The notes: generated from the letters alone by a model not told the origin. 40,320 bases of DNA from Ectocarpus siliculosus (GCA_000310025.1 FN649750.1:382199-422518); one strand, 5' to 3'. Shown: positions 21,193-32,196, counted from the first letter of the stretch. Made by a program: numbers and translations.

Positions 21193-22500
21193 GTGGAGGC
21201 AATAATTTTTCTATCTTCGGGATCCCCGACGGTATTGCCGGATACGATCTGGGGTTCCTTGCCTTGTGCGCGGCGGCCAGCGTTGCCTGATGTCGTGGCC
21301 CTCGCGTCGAAAATATGCCTGCACGCTGCGGATGATGGTACGAGGTTGTTGGTGAGAAATTTCGCCATCCGTAGTGCGGGCAGGCGTACCACTCGCCTTC
21401 CACCTTCGAAGGCTCCGCGGATAAATGTGCCCATGTTGTTGCGGCCTTGGGTTTTGCAAGCATGCCACGCTCCCGCGTCTTTTCACTTGGGCACCGCTCG
21501 GACTTTACGTATGCTGGAGCGTTTTTTCTGGTGGAATGGTATGGAGTTGTCCGTTCATTGGTGGATTCGGCATTGCTTAGTTTGCCAAGCGCGCAAGACT
21601 TCCCGGCAAACGTATCGATGGCCTACGCTCACTCTGCCCCTCCCTGATGGGCCGGGTATTGTAGTGCGCGTCGATTTTTTTGGGCCGTTGCCGGTCACGT
21701 CTCGTGGGAATGCATAGATGTATTTGTTTGCCGATCGTTTCAGTAGAAGGGCGGATATGTATGCCGCTACCAAGGTGGAACTTATCACCAAGGGAACGGC
21801 TCATATTTCCGTCAACCGCTATATGGCGTTGTGGGATTGTCCTGACACTCTTCTTTCGGAGAACGGTATGCACTTCTGTTCGAAGCTGCCCATGGCCATT
21901 TACGAGCTGACGAAGAATAAGAAAGTCACTACCAGCTCGTACCACCCCCAAACCAGCGGTGGGGCCGAGCACGTTAACCACACCATGGCTCAAATGCTAG
22001 CTGTCGTGGTCAACGAGCGCCAGGCTGATTGCGACGTCCATCTTCCTCATGTCGAGTTCGCCTACAACAACTCTGTGAACACCGTCACAGGCTTGGCGCC
22101 GAACGAAGTGTATATTGGACGGTTACCTCATCTCCCGCTTTCCGTTTTGGACCACCCTAGCGTGGGTGGTCACCAAAGTTTGGACCGTGAACGGCTCGAT
22201 TTTTGCAATCTTGCGGTGGAACGCCAGCGGCGAGCTTTAAGATTTGGTGCGGGAACAACATGCAGTTACGGTGTCGCATGTCGAACGTCGGGACTCTGTA
22301 CCGTTGGACGGCTTGCGTCAGATACCGAAATACTTCGAAGGAAGTTGGTGGCTGGGCTTGGGTCTACAACTCCGCCCCTACTGTGTATGGACTAGCCGTT
22401 TTTTGTGCTCTCTTGTTTTTATCATATTCGGCAGGGTATGTTGGAACACACGGATGAATTTGTGCTCAAAGCGAAGCTTTCGCTCAACTACACCGGACCG
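21193..22500 (+). pseudogene. Element 1 integrase, decayed
   Basis: HHCC zinc-binding region (CHAPASFHLGTARTL ... WWIRHCLVCQARK), then VRVDFFGPL with the first catalytic Asp (21673-21675), LLSENGMHFC where the second catalytic Asp is Glu (21859-21861), and GGAEHVNHT with the third acidic residue (21967-21969). An in-frame TAG (21715-21717) interrupts the core. A GPF module (NYTGPFMILAVGP, about 22490-22525) follows after frame changes. Confidence 0.88.
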
Positions 22501-22754
22501 TTTATGATCCTTGCCGTTGGCCCGGCCAAAGCAGAAGATACGCCGGGTGGGAAACCTGTGGAGAAACGCAAACTCCCGTACTTGGATTTGCCGTCTGACA
22601 TGCTGGGACAAGAATCTCGCAACTGTGTCTCTGTCTTGCGGTGTAGCCGTGTACCAGCCCATACGACACGGATGACCTGCCTAAATATTTCCCGGCCAAC
22701 ATGTCAAAATACGTTCTGCACCTGTAGAGTAACAAGTCGTTCCCGCACAATTTG

Positions 22755-23260
22755 ACCAGGTGGAGAGGTCTGGTCGTCTGGATGTTGAGAAATTGTCGGG
22801 ACACCAAATTGTACGTGGACGAAGTGATGTGGTGTAGCCGTTTTGTACCTAGCACATTGGATGGGTTTGTTGACGCCGTCGTTGGAAAGGGAGTGTGATT
22901 TGCAGGATTACAGCAAACACATTTTACTGTACTTGTCTGGTGGCGCTAGTCAACGCGTACAAGAAAACCGGACCTGTGGTGATGCTCGGATAGCTTCGGC
23001 CGACCGAGAATCTGCGCGGAACCAGGCCGAACGTGACATTGCTCCCGGGTACGAGTTGGTCTCGCGTGACATCGCCATTGTGTGTCTGTGTTGCCTGTTG
23101 GTACCCACGTCTGGAATAAAGCTTTGGATGGACTTTGATGGCTTGGGCAGATCAATACTGATGCAACCGGCCAGTATATTGTACGATTCTTTGACACCCC
23201 GGGCCCTCGACTGCTGTCTCTCGGATAGATACTCCACAGTTTTTGGATCCTCCCTGTGGT
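22755..23260 (+). pseudogene. Element 1 chromodomain and C-terminal Tudor-like module, decayed
   Basis: RLDVEKLSGHQIVRGRSDVV (22765-22825), VLYLAHWMGLLTPSLERECD (22840-22900) and DYSKHILLYLSG follow the chromodomain pattern of Ty3 chromoviruses. A second module follows with LDGLWWLGQINTDATGQYIV and RFFDTPGP (about 23125-23200) in a shifted frame, equivalent to the C-terminal module of element 2. Confidence 0.65.
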
Positions 23261-23777
23261 TCTTGGTGTTTGCGATCACACCGTACTCGTGGTTTGACCA
23301 ACCCCTCCACGGAGGATGGCGTTGCGTCGCGGACGCCAGGCGTCGTGGCGCAGCTGGCCGTCGCCCCATCCGGATCTGCGATTTGATATATTGCCGCCTA
23401 CGGGCCGCTACATTTTCTGTGTTTTTCTTCACACATGGTACGCCGTGGTACGCCAGCGCGTGTTTGAGTGGTGTGAGCTTCTTTTATTGTTGTAATACTC
23501 ACCCCGACCTTCACGTTTTCGCTACAATCGGATCCCGTTTTGATTCCTGCTGGTTCCGTCGTCGGCGATGTGATTCTCAGCAGTCATCACTGTGTGGAGT
23601 GGGTTTGGAGTACTTTGTCTGGGATGAACCACTCTCTCCCCGATATACTACGAAGTTGCTCTTTTTGGTGCTTGGTATGGAAAGTCGCATGTTCGACCCC
23701 TTGATATTGAGTATTGGTTTGAAGATAAAGTATCTGTATGTACGACTTCCCGGGGTGCGTAAAATATAACGGAGTAG

Positions 23778-24051
23778 TGTATGAGCGTTGTATTTGCGCT
23801 TCATGGATATTTTGAATTTTCGTTGGATATGGATATTTGCAGATATTTGGCGTCGTTGTGGGGTATTGAAGTAGGTTGAAGGGGGATCAAAATCCCAGTC
23901 CCGCTCCCGCACTCTCCGAGTGAGCGAGCGCTGAGAGGACCTGATCCAAGAAGGCTAAAACAAGAGATCAAACAACAATTGTGAGTACCCGAACCTAGGG
24001 GCAACGGACTTGATCACTTCCCATAATTTATTCCTTTTCCCCTCCATAGCA
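23778..24051 (+). repeat. 3' LTR of element 1
   Basis: Starts TGTATGAGCGTTGTAT, ends CTCCATAGCA. Aligned with 14402-14703; shorter by small deletions. The upstream sequence is not a good polypurine tract. Confidence 0.75.
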
Positions 24052-24479
24052 GAATGTCCCAACCGAGATACACAGGGCGATGGATGGATGGCCCTCCCGT
24101 CTATACCCATAAGCAAGCGCTCATGGCCACACCGCCTGGACCGCCTTCGCGAGAAATTTAATGGGCAAAAGAAATGGAAGAGGGAGGGGGTGCGCAGACC
24201 CCGGACCCCAGCTCCCCACATGCTTTAGCCAACACACATGAAAAAACCTGCGAAGGCCACTACTACACTGCCTGCGCTGGGCAACGAGAACAAGTGTTGG
24301 TTACTTGGCAAGCAACACGGGCACCTGCAGCGAACGTCGTCTCTCGCCCGGGCCACCAAGGTATAGGATAGCAAGGGGCAGGGGAAATGTTGTACACACC
24401 CGCCATGGGAGGTACCTGATGCGAAAGTTAGGTGGTCAGAAGGTGGCACATTCTTCGGTACTGGACAGGTTCGCATGAC
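24052..24479. other. Unassigned interval between element 1 and the next element
   Basis: GC-rich low-coding stretch with no domain, terminal repeat or RNA signature that I can recognise. Confidence 0.5.
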
Positions 24480-24536
24480 CAACGTCGCCAAACGAATCGC
24501 CGTTACCGTGACATGCGCATTGGTGCGGCCTGAGAT

Positions 24537-24959
24537 TTGGCGCGTGCTAAAGGAGCGAGAGCCTTGCCTTCGGGCTACTCGCTCGTCCGTCGTTCGGTAT
24601 GGGACCGTCGCTTCGCCAACACTCCTCTACCTGTGAGTGCCTTCTTCTGGAACAAAACGCAAGACTCTGTCTGGTGGAGAGGCAAGATCTCTGGACCGCC
24701 TCTCCCGTCCGACTTCTACGTCGCCATCTTCTTGGACGACCCGGGGCCACTCGAGCTCGCACTTCCCGATGTCCGCTACTCCATCATCGGTACCGCCGTC
24801 TCCGGATCCTGGTGCCTCCAAGTTCACAGCGGCAGCGCCCTTTTCAAGAGTTTTCTTCGCAATATCGACGTGTCGCATGGTGGCGTAGCGAACGATTCGT
24901 TACCCGGTGACGTCGCGCGCCCTCATAAGGTAAAATGGCATGCTTGGTTGCTTTTTTAG
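24537..24959 (+). pseudogene. C-terminal Tudor-like module of a truncated chromovirus pol
   Basis: A 140-codon open frame: ARAKGARALPSGYSLVRRSV, WDRRFANTPLPVSAFFWNKT, VWWRGKISGP, VAIFLDDPGPLELALPDVRY, GSWCLQVHSGSALFKSFLRN. Nearly collinear with the last 130 residues of the element 2 pol. The chromodomain and integrase that should precede it are missing. Confidence 0.75.
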
Positions 24960-25529
24960 CCTCCTCAGTTAGTTGCCTTTAGCACTGATTTTCGTTTTCG
25001 TTTTCTCGTCCTCTTTCTTTTGGCCACCATAGTTCGCCAGAGGTCGAGCTTCCTGTGTTCCCTGCCGCTGGTTTTGTCAGTTTTTGATTTGGTGTCACGA
25101 CACCTGTTCCTTTTCTTCGTTTGTTTCCGAAACGTTTGGTTTTCGGCCTTTCTGGTACGTTGTGATGCGTTTGTGCGTTTTTCGGTGTCTTTTCGTCTCC
25201 TCTGCGTTTTCTCTTAGAAATTGCGGGCTGTAGAGGTTTCGTGACCCTTTTTATCATCGCGCGCACGCTACCGCGACGGTTGTTTGGCGCATCTTATCGT
25301 TTGGTCGATACAGGCCTTTTCGTCGTTCCGACGAACGAAGCGTCATTCTTTCTGTCTTTCTTCGTGTTCTCTTTTCCCCTTTGTTTTGGGCCTGTTTTCA
25401 TATATGCCATTTACGTGTAGGCTTCGCCTTTCGCGCCTGTGCCGTTCGCTTCCTTCTCTTAGCCCCAGTCTTCTATTGTTTTGGAGATCAAACGATGGTC
25501 TTGCGACTCATCGGGTGAGGGGTCTGGGA

Positions 25530-25880
25530 GTAGTGCGAAGGAGTACCGATTCCGGTAAAAGTCAATCGACCGATACCCTGCGAATCGGGTCCTCCTTAAC
25601 ACTCTCCACCCACAGAATTTACCCTCAACTGGGAGAACCTCTTGTGGCCGGGACGGGTAATTCGATGGAAGTGTCACAAGGTTCTTTGTAGGATCGACTC
25701 CAGGACTGACACACATATGTCATACATTATTTGTGTCCATGGGAAAGTTCCAAGTCAGGAGAAAAATGTGCACCCAAGGGGATTCCAACCAGTATCCTGA
25801 TGACGCCATATGCGAGAAGGAGTACCGATTCTGGTATAAGCCAATCGACGGATACCCTGCCAATCGGTCCTCCTCAGCAG
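25530..25880. repeat. 64-bp direct repeats flanking about 210 bp inside the T-rich tail
   Basis: GAAGGAGTACCGATTC(C/T)GGT ... GATACCCTGC(G/C)AATCGG...TCCTCCT occurs at about 25537-25600 and 25815-25875. The block is absent from the equivalent place in element 2 (34360-34390), so it was inserted or duplicated here. Identity of the insert unknown. Confidence 0.6.
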
Positions 25881-26119
25881 TAGGGTGAAATTATGTTGTT
25901 TGGAGCTCCGCATCCTTGATACTCTCATTTTTGGGATTCGACGAATGAATGCTTGGCTTGTTGTCAGCTCCGAGGTTTCGTATCTATTTGCGTACAATGT
26001 ATGAGAGCCTCCTGGGCTACTGTATGTATACTGTTTGTATACTGTAGTAGGTTAAAAAAAAAAAGATAGATCCGTCGGCTGAAGATGAAGCGGTTTATTT
26101 TATCCACTCCTGTGGATTA

Positions 26120-27893
26120 GTGCCTTCTGGCCATCAAGCCGGTGTTGACTTGGGTGGGCTCGTCCCGTCCACCCCGAGTTCAGTCTTGGGTGGGCTACCG
26201 CCTTCTTCAGCTGATGTTGCTGATTTTCGCGAGCACGGACCGCGCGCTACTGTCGCTCATTCCGGAGTTCTCTCGGACGTCTGGTCTGTTCGAGGTTTAA
26301 CCCCGACTGTTATCGGTGCTTCGGGCTCTACAACCGCTCGCAACCGCCCTCCCTTGGTCGCCTCGGATCGTTCTGCAGTTTCGACTGCTGCTGGTGTTTC
26401 TTCCGTACAGGACGCGACAGAGACGCCCGCTACACGCCCTGGTGCTTCATCCAGGCGCTCCCTGGATCCTACCGATCTAATTTCGACACGGACCCGTCGG
26501 CGAGCTGCTGCTGCCGCCGGTACTCCGCGCCCGGCTGTGGACTATGGCTTTTCCCAGCCGGAGGACTCGCTTCTCGAGCCGACTGTCCCTCAGTCTGTAG
26601 CTCGTGCGCCTCGCGTTCATCAATCTTCGGCTTCCCGGCCGGTAGATTCCGCCGCTTCGGCGCCACTGAGTCCAGTTCCGGAGATGGCCGTTCGCTCAGA
26701 CCCGACACCGCCGACGCCCGCGTCTGGACCACTGCTTGGTTCGGTGCGTGTTCCGCCAGCTGTTGATACCCCAGTGCTTTCGGGCGTGGAGCTCAATTTC
26801 CGCGAATCGGTTGAGCGTTTTTCCCATTCTGATTGGGCGCGAGAACAACGCGGTGAACCCGTGTGCGATGCCGCCATACACTACATCCTTCTAGGTCAAC
26901 CTCACGAATTACCGCCTGGTTTTCTCGACCACCTTCCGTCACACTGTCGACCTTCGTTTTCGGACATCCGTGAACTGGCACATAAAGGCCGGTTGCACGT
27001 TGACGACGATCACGTAGTGCTTCTCGTTAAGAAGCCCACCACAACCACTTTTGTCACTTCCACGCGCCATGGCGGGCGTGCGGCACGTCTCCTCAACGAC
27101 GAACCTATTAAGGTTTACGTCCCCATGTTGATGCGCCCATGGATCATGCAGGTCTGTCACGCTAATGCGTCTTGTCATCTTGGTGCAGCTCGTACGCTGT
27201 CTATGTTAGAGCGTTTCTACTGGTGGGTAGGCATGAGCGCCTGTACCAAATGGTGGATTCGCCATTGCCTCAAGTGCCAAGCTCGTAAAACTTCCCGACA
27301 AACGGCCCGGTGGCCCATTCTAAGCTTGCCACTGCCGTCCGGACCTGGGGTGTCCGTGAGTGTCGATTATTTCGGCCCACTGCCGACTACCCCTAGGGGT
27401 AACACTTACGTTCTGCTCTTCACCGACCGGTTTAGTCGGCGTGCTGACATGTACGCCGTTACGGCTGCTGAGTTTACCGCTGAAGGTACTGCAGATATTT
27501 TAGTGAATCGGTATATCCCTCTGTGGGATTGCCCCTTGAGTCTTTTATCAGACAATGGCACACAATTTTGCTCGAAACTGTCACAAGCCGTTTACAAACG
27601 TCTCGCAGTTCGCAAAGTGGCCACCAGTTCGTACCATCCTGATGGAAATGGTGGTGTCGAGCGAGTTAACCACACTATGGCACAAATGCTTGACATGGTC
27701 GGTAACGAAAGGCAAGATGATTGGGATGTCCATCTCCCTCATGTGGAGTTTGCGTATAATAACTCTGTTAGCGCGGCCACCGGTTTAGCACCTAAAGAGG
27801 TGCACATCAACCGTTTGCCTCGCCTTCCGATGACTGTCATCGAGCATCCTTATGCTCGTGGTCATCAAAGTTTGGATCGCGACCATCTCCAAT
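26120..27893 (+). CDS. Element 2 pol fragment: spacer and integrase (interrupted)
   Basis: The frame extends upstream to about 26051. A long Ser/Pro/Ala-rich spacer comes first (to about 26950). Then the integrase: HHCC region (CHANASCHLGAARTL ... WWIRHCLKCQARKTSRQ), and the catalytic triad D (27365-27367, VDYFGPL), D (27551-27553, LLSDNGTQF), E (27659-27661, GGVERVNHT) with 35 residues between the last two, as in all retroviral-type integrases. All three residues are intact. The frame runs into the inserted LTR and meets a stop at 27956-27958. An integrase would join element cDNA to host DNA, but this copy cannot act alone. Confidence 0.9.
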
Positions 27894-28080
27894 TGTTTGG
27901 GTGCGGTAGCCCGTCAGAGGCCGAAAGAGAAAGAAGGTTGACTCAAGACCTTGGTTGATTAGAGAGTGAGAGACATGCGGTAGGCAACACCATCGCCATG
28001 CAGCATGCCCATCAACACATTTCATCCGCGTATCCCCCGGAGGTCCCGTAGACAGTATACTCTGCCGAGCACCCCAAACA
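27894..28080 (-). repeat. 3' LTR of nested element
   Basis: Identical to the LTR at 32293-32479. Preceded in element orientation by the purine-rich GAGCAGGGGGGC (28092-28081). Confidence 0.92.
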
Positions 28081-28092
28081 GCCCCCCTGCTC
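28081..28092 (-). promoter_or_regulatory. Polypurine tract of nested element
   Basis: Minus strand GAGCAGGGGGGC abuts the 3' LTR, the place where a polypurine primer for plus-strand synthesis is expected. Confidence 0.55.
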
Positions 28093-29800
28093 GGTACGAG
28101 ATACGATCTACGAAATCCTCGTCACGACTATCATTGCCAGGTAAAACGGCGATAAATCAAACTACGCATCCAAACGGAAATCATCCACCATTCATTCCAT
28201 TTCAAACAATTTCCCAATAAAACAATGTTCTACGAAATCTGTCGATCTCCCAATAAAACATGCTCTACGAAATCTTTCAAATGTTCTGATGATATCAAAT
28301 AACTATCTCCTAAAAGGTCTGTCAATAAACATTTCACCCTCTTGAGAAAAATGCTTTACCAAATTCTCAAGAAGTCAAAACACAAACAAATACCCTTGGA
28401 AAAATACCCAGCAAAGATACACATTACATCAGAATCACGTCAGAACGGGGACGGGTAACTCCGGGAAAATGTGTCCAACGTCCTGACTTACTCAGAATAA
28501 ATTCCTCAGATAAACATTCATGTTTCAACTCATTGACCAGCTCAAATAACCTTCGGAAACACAAAGGCTTCAACCATGACTTACGAGAACATGCCAAATC
28601 CTTCCTCCAATACCCAATACCTTGACAAATATACCAGTCCACCAGCAGCCCCCCTGCTGTAACATCCATCCATCCCAAACACGAAGAAACCAAACAAACA
28701 AGTCCAAAACAAACATGAAGAAACCAACAAATCACAAAACAGACAATCAATAATCCCGCATCCCCCCTGCTGGGACATCTCATATAAACGCAACGAAAAT
28801 CCCATTCAATATTCAATTCCATGTCACCTCCGTAGGTAAAACGCGGAAAACGATCCAAACACGAACTACCCAAATCCCATTAGCCAACATCAATTCCATA
28901 TAAAATCCCCAGGGAAAACACGGAAAATCTCAACATGAACTACCACCCGATGTCAGAAACACTGCTGGTTGTGCTGCAGCGGACAGCATGGTATCACATT
29001 CCCCCCCCCATGATTTCCGACAGCAGTGCAACAATCAGGCGTGATTCCGCAAAATCCAGCATGCTAATTCTGCATCGAACTTCATCAACTCCAAACCGAA
29101 ACAAGAAAAGAAAATATATCAAAGAAAAGACGTCACACGTCCAGCGCATACCAGTCTGCCGTACAGGCCTACTTGGAAAGGAAAATTGGTATTCCGCAAG
29201 GATTGACTCGTCGGGTACCGGTACATCGGGGGGACAGAGAAACGGTGCGTGCCCCCCAACGTCTTTACCCAGCACGTCGAACGCCAAGCCAACGCCTACT
29301 ACATATATCCAGTACCATCAGAAAAACATAGCAGTAACTACCATAGAGAATGTTATCCCAACAAAGATGGAAAAACCAGAGTGGAACAAACCGTACGAGA
29401 AATTATACTACCACCGCCAATTGAGATATTTTCCTGGCAAACAACAGCCCCCCGGCCGCAACATTCCATTTGCCTCCCAGAAAAACAACAATAATCAGCC
29501 ATGGAAATTCCCTGCCATTTGGCCGTCGGAATTAGTGTCCCTGCAAGGTAAAACGCGGGTGGGTATCTCTACAGAACAAAACAAAAGCAAATCCAAACCT
29601 GCAAATGTGCCAACGATAGGAAAAATGATTTGCAGACATTCAAACAACGATGAAAAGTGCAGCATTGTATCTGAAGATCAAAACACAAGAACAACATCCT
29701 GCACACAACAAATAATAGAAAAATGACAAGAAGAAAACGCAAACAAACATCACGTGCCTTGGCGAGTTTGAGACCCCAGCAGAAGTCGCGCTGCTTGCCG
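28093..29800. other. A-rich 3' internal region of nested element, no supported gene
   Basis: Between the ORF stop and the 3' LTR. Composition is A-rich on the plus strand, unlike the GC-rich ORF. It contains a short tandem repeat (CCCAATAAAACA...TCTACGAAATCT near 28200-28290), scattered (G)GTAAAACGCGG words (28831, 29543), and two more copies of CCCCCCTGCT (28649 and 28762). A 263-codon plus-strand frame (28935-29726) has no recognisable domain. Confidence 0.5.
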
Positions 29801-32041
29801 TCATTGTCGGACTCGCCCGGTCTTCCGAACTCCCTTCCCCGCTTCATGATCCTCCTGTCGTTGTTCCGGTCGCGAACACGGGCTCCCCGGCCGTTGCCCC
29901 CGCGACATCTTTCCACGGTCGAACGGGGTGTCCACCCCCATCACCGGCCCCACTCTCCCAGCCTTCAGCCGGCACAGCTCCCCCGGGTTGAAGGGGCGCA
30001 GCAGTGCCCCAAACCAGGCCACATCCATCCCCTCTGCCTCGTCGTTGCTACTGCTGCCGATGCTGCTGCCGCTACTGCTGCTGGAGCCATCGACCAGGTC
30101 GTCCACCCCGGGATAGTTGGCGCCGCGCACCCCCGAACACACGGTGCCGGGATCGAAAGGGTGCGTGGACGCCCCCCTCTCGCCACAGACGCTGTCATCC
30201 CAGCAGCCATCAACCTCACCTGCGCACCAACCGCCATCATCGCTGTCGTCGTCAATGCCGTTGACCACCGCTTCCCCGTTGCTGGCCGTCCCCCCAACCG
30301 ATACGGTGGGGGGAACGTCACCGACGGTCGCCATCGTAGCGGCCGGTGCCATCGCCGCGGTCGCGGGTGGTGCCGTCACCGATGTCGCCACTCCAGCCGC
30401 CGATGCCGTCATTGTAGCCACCTGCCCGGGTTCTCGAGCCATTCTCCCCGCCGCCGCAGCGGGAGAAACAACACCGTCGGGTGCCGCCGCCGTCGCCGCT
30501 GGAACCGCCGTCGATACCGACGCTCCAAGCACCAACGCGGGCGCTCCGGTCGTTCTCCCCGCCACCGTCGCGGAGATAACAGTGTCGCCGGGCACCGCAA
30601 CCGTCGCCGCTGGAACCGCCGCCGATGCCGTTACTCCAGCTGTCGCCGCGAGCCCTCCGGGCGCTTCCTCCGCCGTCGCTGCGAGGGAAACACTACCGCC
30701 GCCGTAAGTCGCCATCGCCGCCTCTGGAGCTGCTGCCGATGCCGCCGCTCCTGCCGCCACTGCAGGAACCCCGGCAATTCCCCCCGCCGCCGTCGCGGCG
30801 ACAACACTACCGCCGCCGTAGGTCGCCGCCGTCGCCGCTGGAGCTGCCGCCGATGCCGCCGCTCGTGCTGCCACCGCGGGGACTCGGGTCATCCCCCCTG
30901 CCGCCGTCGCGGGGGGAACACTGCCGCCAGAGGTCGCCGCCATCGCCGCCGGAGCTGCTGCCGATGCCGCCGCTCGTGCTGCCACCGCGGGGACCCCGGC
31001 CGTTCCCCCCGCCGCCGCCGCGGGGAAAACACTGCCGCCGGAGATCGCCGCCGTCGCCGCTGGAGCTGCTGCCGATGCCGCCACTCCAGTCGCCAACGCA
31101 GGCGCTCCGGCCATTTCTCCCGCCCCAGCGGCGGGGAAAACATCATCGCAGACACTGCCACCAGCGTGAACCATGTCCACAGAATCATTCCATCCAAACC
31201 ATCCGTCATCATCACCGTCCACAGCGCCGCCAGCGTGAACCACGTCGACGAAATCAGAGCGGTACTCGCTCTCTGCCATCACCTCGCCGCCAACGTGAAC
31301 CAGGTCGACAAAATCAGAGCGGTACTCGCTCTCTACCACCACCTGCTGCTGTACGACCGAGCTTCCACCGATGTCCATGCAGCTGCCGCCGCCATTGACG
31401 CCCATCCAGCAGCCACTGCGGATGATACGGCCGTCATCCTCGCCGCTGCTGCCATGAAGATGTACGGCGCAGTTCCGCCACATATGGCCGTACTGACCAC
31501 AGGCGCCGCACGTACCCTCGAACCTGCGGGGTGCGGCGCATTCTTCGCCGCGGTGGCCGTTCCTGCCGCACCGAGTGCAATGGTATACCGTACCAGGCGG
31601 AGGGGGTGATTCCTGCTGGAAATACACGGCGTTGCTCCCGCAGTCATATATCCCACCAACTCCGGTTGGCGGCGGCTGCTGTTGCTGCCGCGCCAACTGC
31701 TGGTGCTGCCGCGCCTGGTGGCTCTGAGTGAAAACGCAGTGTTGGTTCTGCTGAGGGACAAAACCACCACGAGAACACTGCTGTACCTGCGATGGCTGCT
31801 GCTGCCATTGAGCACTCCATCGCTGCTGCTGTTGTTGTTGTTGTTGCTGCCGCCTAAGTCTCTCCTTCTCATACTCGGCAGCCTCCGCAGCTCTGAGCAC
31901 CTTCACCAGCCTCTCCACCTCCGACTCGGCAGCTCGTAGCTTCTCTGCTGCGTTGCGCGACCTCTCCTCCATCTTGATGCGCACAACTGTAGTCTCCCCC
32001 CTTTGCGAATCTCTTCCTATTCCGCCGCTTCTCTCCGCCAT
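29801..32041 (-). CDS. Nested-element ORF: coiled coil, two CCHC zinc knuckles, Ala-rich repeat tail
   Basis: 746 codons from an ATG at 32041. Residues 22-65 are charged and heptad-like (EKLRAAESEVERLVKVLRAA) and probably coiled coil; 65-125 are Gln-rich. Two zinc knuckles of the C-x2-C-x4-H-x4-C type follow: CTRCGRNGHRGEEC (155-168) and CGACGQYGHMWRNC (178-191), the nucleic-acid-binding signature of Gag nucleocapsids. Then SEYRSDFVD(L/V)VH(V/A)GG is repeated. Residues about 290-575 are seven diverged units of 37-38 residues rich in Ala, Val and Gly. The C-terminus holds a Ser/Gly run and RPFNPGELCRLKAGR. No capsid domain recognised. Most likely a Gag-like RNA-binding protein of a TR-GAG element; a different kind of zinc-knuckle protein is possible. 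Confidence 0.75.
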   Translation of the reverse strand: MAERSGGIGRDSQRGETTVVRIKMEERSRNAAEKLRAAESEVERLVKVLRAAEAAEYEKERLRRQQQQQQQQQRWSAQWQQQPSQVQQCSRGGFVPQQNQHCVFTQSHQARQHQQLARQQQQPPPTGVGGIYDCGSNAVYFQQESPPPPGTVYHCTRCGRNGHRGEECAAPRRFEGTCGACGQYGHMWRNCAVHLHGSSGEDDGRIIRSGCWMGVNGGGSCMDIGGSSVVQQQVVVESEYRSDFVDLVHVGGEVMAESEYRSDFVDVVHAGGAVDGDDDGWFGWNDSVDMVHAGGSVCDDVFPAAGAGEMAGAPALATGVAASAAAPAATAAISGGSVFPAAAAGGTAGVPAVAARAAASAAAPAAMAATSGGSVPPATAAGGMTRVPAVAARAAASAAAPAATAATYGGGSVVAATAAGGIAGVPAVAAGAAASAAAPEAAMATYGGGSVSLAATAEEAPGGLAATAGVTASAAVPAATVAVPGDTVISATVAGRTTGAPALVLGASVSTAVPAATAAAPDGVVSPAAAAGRMAREPGQVATMTASAAGVATSVTAPPATAAMAPAATMATVGDVPPTVSVGGTASNGEAVVNGIDDDSDDGGWCAGEVDGCWDDSVCGERGASTHPFDPGTVCSGVRGANYPGVDDLVDGSSSSSGSSIGSSSNDEAEGMDVAWFGALLRPFNPGELCRLKAGRVGPVMGVDTPFDRGKMSRGQRPGSPCSRPEQRQEDHEAGKGVRKTGRVRQ
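30320..31160. repeat. Seven-unit coding tandem repeat (111-114 nt)
   Basis: GC-rich units encoding GGSV-x-PA-A-AGG...VPAVAA-x-AAASAAAPAA-x-AA-S/Y on the minus strand. The strong third-position GC also opens a 628-codon shadow frame on the plus strand. Confidence 0.85.
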
Positions 32042-32196
32042 AGTCTACACTTGAAAAATATCCCGTACCCTGCTGTCCCAGCCCTGAAGCGCTGTCCCAG
32101 CAATACACCCCCTGCTGTCCCGGTCCCCGATGGCCACCGTCCCAGCTATACACTACCCGCTGCCGTGCTGTCCCGTCCCCGTTGGCCACGTCCCAG

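Larger units (their letters stand above)
14402..24051 (+). mobile_element. Old Ty3/gypsy chromovirus (element 1), heavily mutated
   Basis: An LTR retrotransposon with diverged LTRs, a putative primer-binding site and, in the Ty3 order, gag remnants, retropepsin, reverse transcriptase, RNase H, integrase, chromodomain and a C-terminal module. Frameshifts and in-frame stops break every domain, and the two LTRs differ by many substitutions and indels, so the insertion is old. No target-site duplication could be identified with confidence. A SINE is inserted in the gag region. Confidence 0.85.
24480..26020 (+). mobile_element. 3' fragment of a chromovirus related to element 2
   Basis: Begins inside the pol 3' end and continues into a T-rich tail homologous to 33640-34490. 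Shared blocks include AACGATGGTCTTGCGACTCA (25492 here; 34331 in element 2), CGTTCCGACG, and GGAGCTCC(G/A)CATCCT(T/C)GAT with TTTTGGGATTCGAC (25900-25945; 34387-34425). The 5' part of the element is missing. Confidence 0.7.

Noticed and set aside
25755-25850. Second tRNA-like SINE (GGTTGGAATCCCC on the minus strand)
   Set aside because: Only a weak B-box resemblance and no convincing A box or tail.
28424-28873. Minus-strand frame with membrane-like stretches in the nested element, considered as envelope-like
   Set aside because: The strand is T-rich, which makes Phe/Leu/Val/Cys-rich frames by chance; no signal peptide, cysteine pattern or conservation supports it.
28935-29726. 263-codon plus-strand frame in the nested element
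   Set aside because: Opposite to the element's direction, in A-rich DNA that gives Lys/Asn/Thr-rich frames by chance, and starts with no recognisable domain. Kept only as a note.
29723-31609. 628-codon plus-strand reading frame
   Set aside because: Antisense shadow of the minus-strand zinc-knuckle ORF; opened by its GC-rich repeats and without any domain.
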